Shown piece by piece: positions 7,941 to 16,001 of a DNA stretch of 39,625 bases. The notes beneath the pieces were generated by a model that saw only the letters and a program-made list of their open reading frames with translations, did not search any database and was not told the origin of the DNA. Location of the stretch: positions 1 through 39,625 of the forward strand of contig JAHEMW010000004.1 in assembly GCA_024643505.1 (NCBI GenBank). The letters are read 5' to 3'. Source of the DNA: Demequinaceae bacterium. Its GTDB lineage: Bacteria > Actinomycetota > Actinomycetes > Actinomycetales > Demequinaceae. A program made the position numbers and the translations under genes. Every line of letters begins with the position of its first letter. The stretch's first letter is position 1.

Positions 7941-9116
7941 GTGACCCCAACCGACGATCGCGACGGCTCGCGAAACGATCCGTCGTGGCGCGATCCCTCG
8001 CGGCCCATGCCGCCGTCGATTCTGCCGGTGCAGCGGCCGACGCCCCCAACTCAGCGGCCGACGCCCCCAACTCAGCGGCCGACGCCCCCAACTCAGCGGC
8101 TGACGCCCCCAACTCAGCGCCCGACGTACCCGGCGCCCTCCGCCGTGCAGGCGAACGCGCCAGAGAACCGTACGCCGCGCCGAATCGTGCACCGCCTTCG
8201 CGCCGCGCTCTTGATCACTATCGCGCTGCTGATCGCGTGCGCGATCGGATTCTTCATGTGGGTGTCGGCTCATATCACGACAGTTGATGCGCTGAGCGGC
8301 GCACCTGGGACCGCTGGCGACACCTACCTGATTGTCGGGTCGGACTCGCGCGCCGGATGGGTGGGTGCCGACGGCACCACAGGGGCACGAACGGACACAA
8401 TCATGGTGCTTCACAAGCCGACAAGCGGGCCGACAGCACTCATCAGCATCCCTCGCGATTCGTACGTGAAGATCCCTGGCCGCGATGCCAACAAGATCAA
8501 CGCAGCGTACTCGTTCGGCGGCCCGCCGCTGCTTGTCGAGACAGTGGAGCAACTCACTGGGCTCACGGTCGACCACTACGTCGAGGTTGGGTTCACCGGA
8601 GTGGCGGATCTTGTTGACGCTGTGGGAGGGGTCGAGTTGTGTTACGACCGTGATGTCAGCGACGAGAAGAGCCAGCTCGAATGGTCGGCGGGCTGTCACC
8701 TGTCGGACGGCGAGACGTCCCTCGCGTTTTCGCGCATGCGCTACAGCGACCCGCTCGGCGACATCGGACGAACCCAGCGTCAGCAACAGTTGGTGGGCGC
8801 CGTTGCGGACGAGATCCTCAAGCCCGCAACACTGCTCAACCCGTTCACGCTTGTGCCGGTCGCCCGAGCAGGCCTTGACGCTTTCACGGTGAGTGAAGGG
8901 ACCGGCGCGTTCGACCTCGCGCGCTTTGCCCTTGCCGTCCGTTCGGGTCTCGGCGGTCAGGCCGTCACCGGGACTCCACCGCTGGCGAGCATCAACCATC
9001 GTGTGGCTGGGGTCGGCTCGACCGTTCTGCTTGACCCCGACGAGGGCGAGGCATTCTGGCTCGCCATCGCGAACGGCTCATTCGAGCCGGGCGCCGAGGT
9101 TGGGGGAGTCAACTAG
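7941..9116 (+). CDS. LytR-CpsA-Psr (LCP) family cell-wall glycopolymer ligase
   Basis: LCP proteins move lipid-linked glycopolymers (teichoic acids, capsule, arabinogalactan) onto peptidoglycan outside the cell. This 391-residue protein has a cytoplasmic Pro/Thr/Gln-rich N-terminus with a repeated QRPTPPT heptapeptide, then one membrane segment ALLITIALLIACAIGFFMWV (about residues 92-112), then the extracytoplasmic LCP domain. Signatures: YLIVGSDSRAG, ARTDTIMVLH, ISIPRDSYVKIPG with the Arg/Asp that contact the pyrophosphate, KINAAYSFGG and the late FSRMRYSDPLGDIGRTQRQQ. The start is at the GTG at 7941 or the ATG at 7938; the track start at 7413 lies inside the reductase gene. Its neighbour is an O-antigen-ligase-like protein, in keeping with surface polysaccharide assembly. 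Substrate not determined. Confidence 0.9.
   Translation: MTPTDDRDGSRNDPSWRDPSRPMPPSILPVQRPTPPTQRPTPPTQRPTPPTQRLTPPTQRPTYPAPSAVQANAPENRTPRRIVHRLRAALLITIALLIACAIGFFMWVSAHITTVDALSGAPGTAGDTYLIVGSDSRAGWVGADGTTGARTDTIMVLHKPTSGPTALISIPRDSYVKIPGRDANKINAAYSFGGPPLLVETVEQLTGLTVDHYVEVGFTGVADLVDAVGGVELCYDRDVSDEKSQLEWSAGCHLSDGETSLAFSRMRYSDPLGDIGRTQRQQQLVGAVADEILKPATLLNPFTLVPVARAGLDAFTVSEGTGAFDLARFALAVRSGLGGQAVTGTPPLASINHRVAGVGSTVLLDPDEGEAFWLAIANGSFEPGAEVGGVN
8031..8114 (+). repeat. Four tandem 21-bp repeats inside the LCP gene
   Basis: The unit CAGCGGCCGACGCCCCCAACT starts at 8031, 8052, 8073 and 8094; the first three copies are identical, the fourth has one change, and a degenerate fifth copy follows at 8115. 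The unit is a multiple of 3 and encodes QRPTPPT, so changes in copy number would alter only the length of the cytoplasmic Pro-rich tail. Confidence 0.95.
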
Positions 9117-9198
9117 CGCTCAGCGATACGATGAAGTGCACGGACGCACGCCGTGCGTCCCGCGACAGTCGCCCTAGGCAAGGAACCTGTGAGGATTC

Positions 9199-10623
9199 AT
9201 GGAGCGAGCCGGCCGGGCTTCACTCATGGACCGCCTCGCCTCGGACCGCACACGTGACTACCTGACGATCTGGGCGATAGTTCTCCTCACGTCGGGCCAA
9301 GGCTTTCGCTACCTGCTCGGCATCCCGGCCTACGCGGCGCTCGCGGCACTCACCGTCACGACTGTCGCGGTGAGTTTTCGCGCATCGATCCCGAGCCTCA
9401 GGATCGCGCCAATCATTTACGCGTACACGGGTCTCGCGACGCTGAGCATCCTGTGGTCAGCAACCCGCACCGTCACGGTGATTGCGGTGGTGGCGCTGCT
9501 TGCGACGACGTACATGGCCGTAGCGTCCGTGCGACGAACGAGCGCGCTGAGGTTCATGGAATTGCTGTATCGCGGCCTCCAGATCAGCCTTTTCATCGGC
9601 ATCGCGTTCGAGATGATCGTCGCCTTCATCATCCGCAGCCCTATCTCGCCGCTATCGATGGACCTCGCGAAGATCGCTGGCGTTGACGCGGGCGCGGTGC
9701 CGATCTGGTCGGAGAACAATCTCCTTGAGGGTGGCCCGATCCAGGGTTTCGTGGGCAACCGCAACCCATTCGCGGCGATTGCGCTGCTCACGACCATCGT
9801 TACCGTCATCCTGATGCTCGAGCGCAGATTGCGCCGGCCCGACGCCATCGTGACACTCGCTGCCGCGTTCGCCGTTTACCTGTTGACCGCCTCGGCGACG
9901 GTCACGGTGACGGCGCTGTACGTTGCGGCGTTGGCGCTGTCGGCGGTGGTCATCCGCCGTGTCGCGACCCCGATCAAGCGGACTCTTTCGTTTGGCGTGC
10001 TCGGCGTCTCGGCCGTCGCCGCCGTGGTCACGATCAAGTACCGCGACCAGATCTTCGGAGCATTCGATCGCAATCCGGACGCGACGAATCGCACCGAAAT
10101 CTGGAACCAGGCGATGTCATACGCGCAGCAGCGGCCGGATGGCTATGGGTTCGTGGGGTATTGGCCGATCTGGGCGGAGCCATACAAGAGCATCAACTCT
10201 CACTTCGACATGATCGTCCCGCACGCCCACAACGCTTTCATCGATGCATGGCTCCAACTGGGGCTGATCGGCCTTGTGCTGCTTGTCGTCATCGTCGTAC
10301 TGGTGTTTGGAAGCGCGTGGCGACTCGTGGAGCGCGCCGACAAGGGCGACACGTATGTTCCGCTGGGGTGGGCGCTCCTGATCGCAGCCTTGCTGCTGCA
10401 ATCCTTGACGGAGTCGCGCCTGCTCATCGAGGGCGGGTGGTTCCTGCTCGTCGCACTGTTCTGCTCCGGGCCTGCGGTATTCAAGCTCACCATCGTGGAT
10501 CCGGAATTGGTCCACACGGGATCCGCTGCGGTGAAGCGCTCGGTGCCGTTCGCACGAAAGCCGCACACTGATGACCCCGCCGTGGCTGACGGCCCCGCTT
10601 CGGCTGACGACGCGCGTCAGTAG
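9199..10623 (+). CDS. O-antigen ligase/polymerase-like membrane protein (WaaL/Wzy type)
   Basis: A 474-residue polytopic membrane protein with about 10-12 hydrophobic segments (for example YLTIWAIVLLTSG, IAVVALLATTYMAVA, LLTTIVTVILML, LIGLVLLVVIVVLVFG). The large external loop contains the family features NRTEIWNQAM, with the conserved Arg, and PHAHNAFIDAWLQLGLIG, the HN motif typical of PF04932-type O-antigen ligases and polymerases. Such proteins join or polymerise lipid-linked sugar chains on the outer face of the membrane. In an actinobacterium this would be a cell-wall or capsular polysaccharide. The ATG at 9199 has GAGG close upstream. It follows the LCP gene by 82 bp, so polymerisation here and attachment by LCP is a reasonable but unproven pairing. 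The hydrophilic C-terminal tail of about 40 residues is Asp/Ala-rich. Confidence 0.82.
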   Translation: MERAGRASLMDRLASDRTRDYLTIWAIVLLTSGQGFRYLLGIPAYAALAALTVTTVAVSFRASIPSLRIAPIIYAYTGLATLSILWSATRTVTVIAVVALLATTYMAVASVRRTSALRFMELLYRGLQISLFIGIAFEMIVAFIIRSPISPLSMDLAKIAGVDAGAVPIWSENNLLEGGPIQGFVGNRNPFAAIALLTTIVTVILMLERRLRRPDAIVTLAAAFAVYLLTASATVTVTALYVAALALSAVVIRRVATPIKRTLSFGVLGVSAVAAVVTIKYRDQIFGAFDRNPDATNRTEIWNQAMSYAQQRPDGYGFVGYWPIWAEPYKSINSHFDMIVPHAHNAFIDAWLQLGLIGLVLLVVIVVLVFGSAWRLVERADKGDTYVPLGWALLIAALLLQSLTESRLLIEGGWFLLVALFCSGPAVFKLTIVDPELVHTGSAAVKRSVPFARKPHTDDPAVADGPASADDARQ

Positions 10624-10638
10624 GGAACGGTCGACGGG

Positions 10639-11523
10639 TCAAGCAGCCTCAACCCGCGGGTTTCGAGCGTCCGCCGGGCCGAGTCCCCACCGCACCGCTC
10701 GGGTCGCGACGGAACCGCCGAGTGGCCCAAGGAGGCGTGTCGGGAGGCCCCCGATCCGGAGTTCGTCGCGCGCCCACCGCGGAAGCAGCGCCACGGAGCC
10801 TGCAGCAATGAGCGCGTAGGCGGGACGCGCGGCCCACGGCAAGGGAGGCTCGCGTAGCAAGAAGTGCGCGGTGTCGAGCGCGGCCTCCGAAGCTTCAAGT
10901 TCGGGACGGTAGGCCTCGAGACACTGCGCCAGCTCGGCGGTCGTGGCCGGCACGTCGGTCGCGCCGAGCGCGAGTGCGACGCGACCGGATTGGGAGACAT
11001 ATTCGTCGGCCTCCTCGTTCGTCAGGCGCTGTTCGCCGTAGCGCTGGTACGCCGCGAGAAACGAGTCAGCTTCTGCGATGTGGACCCACCGCAGCAAGTG
11101 CGGATCGCTCGCTCGAAATGACCGGCCGTCGGGCGCCTTGCCACGCACGCGGTCGTGCACGGCGCGCACTCGGTCCACCATTTCCTGCGCGTCGTCGGCG
11201 GTGCCGAAGGTCGTGAATGCGAGGAATGACGACGTGCGAGCGAGGCGCCCCCACGGGTCGCCACGATACCCAGAGTGCCCGGCGACGCCAGCCATCGCGA
11301 GCGGGTGAAGCGACTGCAGCAGCAGCGCGCGTAGTCCGCCAACGAACGTCGACGCGTCGCCGTGCACCCTGCGGATCGGGCTCCCGCGCGGGAACCAGCG
11401 CGGGCCAGGGGTGCCGTGGATGCGGCGACGCGCCTCATCGCCGTTCGGGCCGGCGATTCGCATGAAGAGCGCGTCGCCGACACGCGCCCGCATGCGCTCG
11501 ACGGGCTTGGCGATCGGGGTCAT
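10639..11523 (-). CDS. MpaB/DUF2236-family oxygenase
   Basis: A 294-residue member of the DUF2236 family, which includes the fungal meroterpenoid oxygenase MpaB and is related to the latex-clearing rubber oxygenase Lcp of actinobacteria. Family signatures are LLLQSLHPLAMAGVAGHSG with a conserved His, WGRLARTSSFLAFTTFG, VRAVHDRVRG, and DPHLLRWVHIAEADSFLAAYQRYG with further His residues; Lcp-type members bind heme b. The substrate is unknown, and no signal peptide is seen, so it is probably cytosolic. The ATG at 11523 has GATACT 6 nt upstream, suggesting its own leaderless promoter within the 39-bp gap after glgP. It converges on the O-antigen-ligase-like gene with only 15 bp between, so the two transcripts probably overlap. 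Confidence 0.8.
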   Translation of the reverse strand: MTPIAKPVERMRARVGDALFMRIAGPNGDEARRRIHGTPGPRWFPRGSPIRRVHGDASTFVGGLRALLLQSLHPLAMAGVAGHSGYRGDPWGRLARTSSFLAFTTFGTADDAQEMVDRVRAVHDRVRGKAPDGRSFRASDPHLLRWVHIAEADSFLAAYQRYGEQRLTNEEADEYVSQSGRVALALGATDVPATTAELAQCLEAYRPELEASEAALDTAHFLLREPPLPWAARPAYALIAAGSVALLPRWARDELRIGGLPTRLLGPLGGSVATRAVRWGLGPADARNPRVEAA

Positions 11524-11529
11524 TCGGCC

Positions 11530-11535
11530 AGTATC
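11530..11535 (-). promoter_or_regulatory. -10 hexamer of the MpaB-family gene
   Basis: On the minus strand GATACT matches four of six bases of TATAAT, including the key A and final T, and ends 6 nt before the ATG at 11523. Confidence 0.4.
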
Positions 11536-11562
11536 ACCCGGCGCGGCGACACAGTGGAACGG

Positions 11563-14034
11563 CTACTCGTTCTGTTCGATCGGGGCAACTCGCCAGATGC
11601 GGTCGAGGTAGTCCTGGATCGAGCGGTCGGACGAGAAGAATCCGGTGCGCGCGACGTTGAGAACCGCCGCGCGACTCCACGCGTCCTGGTTCGCGTATGC
11701 CGCTTCGACGCGCGCCTGAGCGTCCATGTACGAGCGGAAGTCCGCGAGTGCCATGAAGCGGTCCGAATGCAGCAGGTTCGACACGACAGGTGCAAACACC
11801 CCTGCGTCACCGGCCGAGAACGCTCCCGACGCGATGAGGTCAAGCGCCCCTCGCAGTTCCTCGTCGGAGCGGTAGTACTCGGACGGGTGGTAGCCCTGCG
11901 CCTCGAGAGCCGACGCTTCGGGTTCGGTGAGCCCGAAGAGGAAGAAGTTGTCGTCGCCAACGAGTTCACGGATCTCGACGTTCGCGCCGTCGTCCGTGCC
12001 AATGGTGAGCGCGCCGTTGAGCGCGAACTTCATGTTGCCGGTGCCCGACGCTTCCTTGCCCGCGAGCGAGATCTGCTCTGACAGGTCCGCGGCGGGAATG
12101 AGCGTCTCCGCGAGGGTGACGTTGTAATTCGCTGGGAAGGCGACCTTGAGGCGGCCCTTGAGCGACGCGTCGGCATTGATGGTGGAGCCAACGGCATTGA
12201 TGAGCGCAATCGTCTCCTTCGCCATGAAGTACCCGGGCGCGGCCTTCGCGCCAAACACGAATGTGCGCGCCGTGACGCTTTCGAGCGGCAGGCGTCCGGA
12301 GCGAATGCCCTCGTACAAGGAGACGATGTGCAGCAGTTTCAAGCTCTGACGCTTGTACTCGTGGAGCCGCTTGACCATGGCGTCGACCATGGCGTCGCCC
12401 GCGATCTCGATGCCGTCGCGAGCCGCGAGGACCTGTGCGAACCGCTGCTTATTCGCGAGTTTCACCTCGCGGAAGCGACGACGGAACTCGGCGTCGTTGG
12501 CGAGCGGTTCCAACTCTCGCAAGCGTTCGAGGTCGGTCACCCAGCCGTCGCCGATCGCCTCGGTGATCAGGCCGGAGAGTCCGGGGTTCGCGAGTCGCAC
12601 GAACCGTCGCGGCGTCACGCCGTTGGTGACGTTGGTGAACTTCTCTGGCCACATCTCAGCGAAATCGGCGAGCACCTTGTCTGCGAGGAGCTCAGAGTGC
12701 AGCGCGGCGACGCCGTTCACTTTGAATCCAGCGACCGTCGCGAGGTGCGCCATTCGCACAGCACGGTGCTGGCCCTCCGCGATGATCGACATCCGTTGGA
12801 CGCGCGCCTCGTCGCCCGGGAACGCGGCGCGGACCTGAGCAAGGAACTCCTGGTTAATGCGGTCAATGATCTCGAGGTGGCGCGGCAGGAGCCTGCCGAG
12901 CAGCTCGACTGGCCATACTTCGAGTGCCTCGGGCAACAAGGTGTGGCACGTGTATGCGAAGCACTTGCGGGTGACAGACCACGCAGCCTTCCACTCCCAG
13001 CCGAACTCATCGACGAGCAGTCGCATGAACTCAGGCACCGCGATCACAGGGTGAGTGTCGTTCAGTTGGTAGATGATCCGGTCCGGCAGCTTCGTCAGAT
13101 CGAAGTCCGGCGGCAGGACGTTCTGGAAGAGGTCGCGCAGCGAGCACGCCACGAAGAAGTACTGCTGCTGCAGGCGCAGCTCCTTGCCTTGGGGCGTGGA
13201 GTCCTCCGGATACAGCACCTTCGAGATGTTCTCGGCGAAGGTTTGGGCGCGAACGGCTTCGGCGTAGTCGCCAGCGTTGAAGATTTGCAGGTCGAACGCG
13301 TGCGTCGCTTCCGCGCTCCACAGGCGCAGCGTGTTGACGCGCCCATTGCGGTATCCGGGCACGAGGTAGTTGTAGGGGATTCCGTTGACTTTCCAGCCTG
13401 GCACCCAGCGGCGCGCCCCGTCGGGACCATCCGCGACCGGCTCGGTGTGCCCCGCGAATGACACCTCGACGGCGTTTTCGGGGTGCGGCAGCTCCCACGG
13501 CGATCCGAGCCGCAGCCAGTTGTCCGGCTGCTCGACCTGACGGCCGTCGACGAAGGTCTGGCGGAAGATCCCGTACTCGTAACGAATGCCGTACCCAACC
13601 GTCGGGACGTTCATGGTGGCGAGTGAATCGATGAAGCACGCCGCGAGACGGCCGAGGCCGCCGTTGCCGAGGCCTGGCTCGACCTCCACTCCGCGCAGCT
13701 CCTCGATGTTGATGCCCAGGTGCGCGAGGGCATCGGCGGCGATCTCCTCGAGATCCGACGCGAGGAGGTTGTTCTCGAGCTGCGGGCCGAGCAGAAACTC
13801 GGCCGACAGGTACGCGACGGTCTTTGCCTGGTCGCGGTACTGGTTGCGCAACATCTCAAGCCAGCGCGTCATGAGGTAGTGACGAACGGTGCGGGCCAGG
13901 GCCAGGTACTTGTCGTTGTCCGACGCTCGGTCAAGGTCGACGCCCTGGCCGAAATTTAGCTCTCGCAGAAATTCGCGGGTGAAGCTCTCGACGGTATGCA
14001 GGCGGGCCGCGACGGGCGGCATGTTCTCATTCAC
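11563..14034 (-). CDS. glgP: Glycogen/alpha-glucan phosphorylase
   Basis: This 823-residue PLP enzyme releases glucose-1-phosphate from the non-reducing ends of glycogen or maltodextrins. The N-terminal half has VAYLSAEFLLGPQLENNLL and EPGLGNGGLGRLAACFIDSLA; the C-terminal half has the PLP lysine in GTGNMKFALNG (Lys669) followed by IGTDDGANVEI, and the phosphate-binding KRLHEYKRQ. The length is normal for the family (790-850). The ATG at 14034 is preceded by TAGGTT 11 nt upstream, so the leader would be very short. It lies 101 bp behind ppgK on the same strand, and glucose freed during glycogen breakdown could be trapped by PpgK. The MpaB-family gene follows. Confidence 0.96.
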   Translation of the reverse strand: MNENMPPVAARLHTVESFTREFLRELNFGQGVDLDRASDNDKYLALARTVRHYLMTRWLEMLRNQYRDQAKTVAYLSAEFLLGPQLENNLLASDLEEIAADALAHLGINIEELRGVEVEPGLGNGGLGRLAACFIDSLATMNVPTVGYGIRYEYGIFRQTFVDGRQVEQPDNWLRLGSPWELPHPENAVEVSFAGHTEPVADGPDGARRWVPGWKVNGIPYNYLVPGYRNGRVNTLRLWSAEATHAFDLQIFNAGDYAEAVRAQTFAENISKVLYPEDSTPQGKELRLQQQYFFVACSLRDLFQNVLPPDFDLTKLPDRIIYQLNDTHPVIAVPEFMRLLVDEFGWEWKAAWSVTRKCFAYTCHTLLPEALEVWPVELLGRLLPRHLEIIDRINQEFLAQVRAAFPGDEARVQRMSIIAEGQHRAVRMAHLATVAGFKVNGVAALHSELLADKVLADFAEMWPEKFTNVTNGVTPRRFVRLANPGLSGLITEAIGDGWVTDLERLRELEPLANDAEFRRRFREVKLANKQRFAQVLAARDGIEIAGDAMVDAMVKRLHEYKRQSLKLLHIVSLYEGIRSGRLPLESVTARTFVFGAKAAPGYFMAKETIALINAVGSTINADASLKGRLKVAFPANYNVTLAETLIPAADLSEQISLAGKEASGTGNMKFALNGALTIGTDDGANVEIRELVGDDNFFLFGLTEPEASALEAQGYHPSEYYRSDEELRGALDLIASGAFSAGDAGVFAPVVSNLLHSDRFMALADFRSYMDAQARVEAAYANQDAWSRAAVLNVARTGFFSSDRSIQDYLDRIWRVAPIEQNE

Positions 14035-14135
14035 AGACAGAAACCTAGCGGTTGAGGTTCACAAGCAAGAAACCCCAGGTTACGCGTACAAAATGGGGGT
14101 CACGAACCACGCGACCTGTGGGGCAAGAGCGCAGG

Positions 14136-14885
14136 CTAGTGGTGCGCGGCTGCCGCGGCGGCGGCACCCACAATTCCCGCCGCGTTGAACAGTTCAGCGG
14201 GAACGATGGGTGTGCGCAGCGAGAGTCTCGGCAAGAAACTTGCGTGCTCCTTAGAGACGCCTCCACCGACGATGAAGAGGTCGGGCCAAAAGAGGTTCTC
14301 GATCTCGGTGAAGTAGCGCTGCAGGTTGGCGATCCACTCGTCGTCGCTGAGCGAATGACGATCGCGCGCGGACTCCGCCGCGTACTCCTCGGCGTCGTGG
14401 CCATCGATGATGATGTGTCCGAATTCCAGGTTGGGTACCAGCGTCCCGTCGACGATCATCGCGGTGCCGATTCCGGTTCCGAGCGTCGCGAGGAAGATGA
14501 CTCCGTCTCGGCCGTGTGCGGCGCCGTAGCGAAACTCGCCATAGCCGGCCGCGTCGGCGTCGTTGAGCACGTACACGTCACGCCCGGAGTGGTCGCGGAT
14601 CACTGCGCCGAGGTCTGTCCCAATCCACGCGTCGTCAACATTTGCGGCCGTCCGTACGACGCCGTGTTGCACGACTCCTGGGAACGCGACGCCAATCGCA
14701 ATCTCTGGAGCAGGGTTGAAGTGCGCGATGACTTCGGCGACGGTCGCGCCGACAGCCTCCGGGGTCGCGGGTTGCGGGGTAGGAATGCGGAATCGGCCCT
14801 CGAGAAACTCGCCCGCGTCCAGATCTACTGGCGCGCCCTTGATGCCGCTCCCGCCGATGTCGACTCCAAATCCGATGTGTGTCAT
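14136..14885 (-). CDS. ppgK: Polyphosphate glucokinase (ROK family)
   Basis: A 249-residue cytosolic kinase that phosphorylates glucose to glucose-6-phosphate using polyphosphate, often also ATP. The phosphate-binding DIGGSGIKGA is at the N-terminus; the catalytic Asp lies in VLNDADAAGYGE; FLATLGTGIGTAM and LEFGHIIIDG follow, and the PpgK-specific ending LFIVGGGVSKEHASFLPRL and AGIVGAA is clear. The usual ROK zinc cluster (CxCGxxGC) is absent, as is normal for PpgK. The start ATG overlaps the map stop codon by ATGA, so translation is coupled to map. Confidence 0.95.
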   Translation of the reverse strand: MTHIGFGVDIGGSGIKGAPVDLDAGEFLEGRFRIPTPQPATPEAVGATVAEVIAHFNPAPEIAIGVAFPGVVQHGVVRTAANVDDAWIGTDLGAVIRDHSGRDVYVLNDADAAGYGEFRYGAAHGRDGVIFLATLGTGIGTAMIVDGTLVPNLEFGHIIIDGHDAEEYAAESARDRHSLSDDEWIANLQRYFTEIENLFWPDLFIVGGGVSKEHASFLPRLSLRTPIVPAELFNAAGIVGAAAAAAAHH

Positions 14886-15763
14886 GGCAGTGTCAAGACC
14901 TCCGGTCCCGTGTCGGTGATGAGGATGGTGTGCTCAAATTGCGCGACCCACGACCCGTCGTCCGTCACGACCGTCCAGCCGTCGTCCCACTCGTGGCTCG
15001 ATTCCGAACCCGCGCACAGCATGGGCTCGACGGTGAAGACCATTCCAGGCTCGATGAGGTCGTCGTGATCAGGTGCCGCGTCGTAGTGGGGAACGATGAG
15101 TCCCGTGTGGAAAGCCGGCCCGACGCCGTGCCCCGTGTAGTTGCGCACGGACTCGTAGCCGAAGCGAGTCGCGTACTTCTCGATCACGCGACCGATGACA
15201 TTAACCTGGCGGCCGGGCGCCGCCGCCCGAATCCCACGCATCATGGCCTCGTGCGTCACCTCGACGAGTTGACGCGACGCTTGCGAACCTTCGCCGGCGA
15301 TGAACGATCCGCAATTGTCTCCGTGAACGCCGTCTTTGAACGCGGTGATGTCCACTTTGACGATGTCGCCCTCGTGGATTTCCGTGTCATCGGGCACGCC
15401 GTGGCAGATCACCTCGTTGACCGATGTGCACAAGGACTTGGGGAAGGCCGGGCGCCCCGCGCTTCCGGGGTATCCGAGCGTCGACGGATACGCGCGGTGG
15501 TCGAGCACGAATTCGTGGCCGATGCGGTCGAGTTCGTCGGTGGTGATTCCGGGGCGAACGTGCCGCCCGACCTCGGCAAGCGCTTGCGCCGCGATGCGCG
15601 CGCTGACGCGGATACGGTCGATCATCTCGGCGTCATGAATGTCGCCGCCTTGCCACCGGGCGGCGCGCTTCTTGCCGACGTAGTCGGGCCGCGCGATCCC
15701 GCCTGGAACCGAACGCAAGGGTGACACGACACCCTTGACAATGCTCTCGCGTCCGGGGGCCAT
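14882..15763 (-). CDS. map: Type I methionine aminopeptidase
   Basis: A 293-residue dinuclear metalloprotease that removes the initiator methionine from new proteins. The five metal ligands are all visible: Asp138 and Asp149 (VDITAFKDGVHGDN), His212 (YTGHGVG), Glu246 (FTVEPM) and Glu277 (QFEHTI). It has an N-terminal extension of about 40 residues ending near KKRAARWQGG, like the long-form actinobacterial MetAP1c. I prefer the ATG at 15763 to the track start at 15796: TAGACT lies 7 nt before it, and an upstream start would overlap the promoter and the divergent gene. ppgK overlaps its stop. Confidence 0.95.
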   Translation of the reverse strand: MAPGRESIVKGVVSPLRSVPGGIARPDYVGKKRAARWQGGDIHDAEMIDRIRVSARIAAQALAEVGRHVRPGITTDELDRIGHEFVLDHRAYPSTLGYPGSAGRPAFPKSLCTSVNEVICHGVPDDTEIHEGDIVKVDITAFKDGVHGDNCGSFIAGEGSQASRQLVEVTHEAMMRGIRAAAPGRQVNVIGRVIEKYATRFGYESVRNYTGHGVGPAFHTGLIVPHYDAAPDHDDLIEPGMVFTVEPMLCAGSESSHEWDDGWTVVTDDGSWVAQFEHTILITDTGPEVLTLP

Positions 15764-15770
15764 ACCTGGC

Positions 15771-15776
15771 AGTCTA
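15771..15776 (-). promoter_or_regulatory. -10 hexamer of map, leaderless
   Basis: TAGACT on the minus strand ends 7 nt before the map ATG. It lies only 6 bp from the Shine-Dalgarno sequence of the divergent small gene at 15795, so the two units are packed almost back to back. Confidence 0.45.
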
Positions 15777-15794
15777 TTCACGGAGGTAGGCGCC

Positions 15795-16001
15795 ATGACA
15801 GACGAGGGTCAGAGCAAGCCAGAGTACTTCTACAACACGCGCACGAAGATGGTCGAGAAGGGGCGACTCAGTTCGTGGGAGTACCTCATGGGCCCGTACG
15901 ACACCCCTGAGCAGGCCGAGAACGCGATCGAAATTGCCCGCAAGCGCAACGCTGCATGGGACGACGATGACGCGAAGTGGACGGGCGAAGAGGACGAGTG
16001 A
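15795..16001 (+). CDS. Small conserved acidic protein (SPOR-like annotation)
   Basis: A 68-residue soluble protein beginning MTDEGQSKPEYFYNTRT, with YNTRTKMVEKGRLSSWEYLMGPYDTPEQAENAIE as its recognisable core and an acidic DDDDAKWTGEEDE tail. The GPYDTPEQAENA part resembles a SPOR-like repeat, and short actinobacterial proteins like this are usually found beside map; I know of no proven function. The ATG at 15795 has GGAGG 8 nt upstream; the track start at 15735 is an extension across the map promoter. The stop overlaps the next gene's GTG by GTGA. Gene call confident, role unknown. Confidence 0.75.
   Translation: MTDEGQSKPEYFYNTRTKMVEKGRLSSWEYLMGPYDTPEQAENAIEIARKRNAAWDDDDAKWTGEEDE

Noticed and set aside
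8031-8135. CRISPR-like repeat array
   Set aside because: The 21-bp units abut with no spacers, are in frame and encode QRPTPPT.
12328-13461. 377-residue plus-strand ORF inside glgP
   Set aside because: Antisense shadow of glycogen phosphorylase.
14052-15068. 338-residue plus-strand ORF over ppgK, and the 281-residue one over map (14879-15724)
   Set aside because: Both are antisense to fully recognisable genes and have no family signature.
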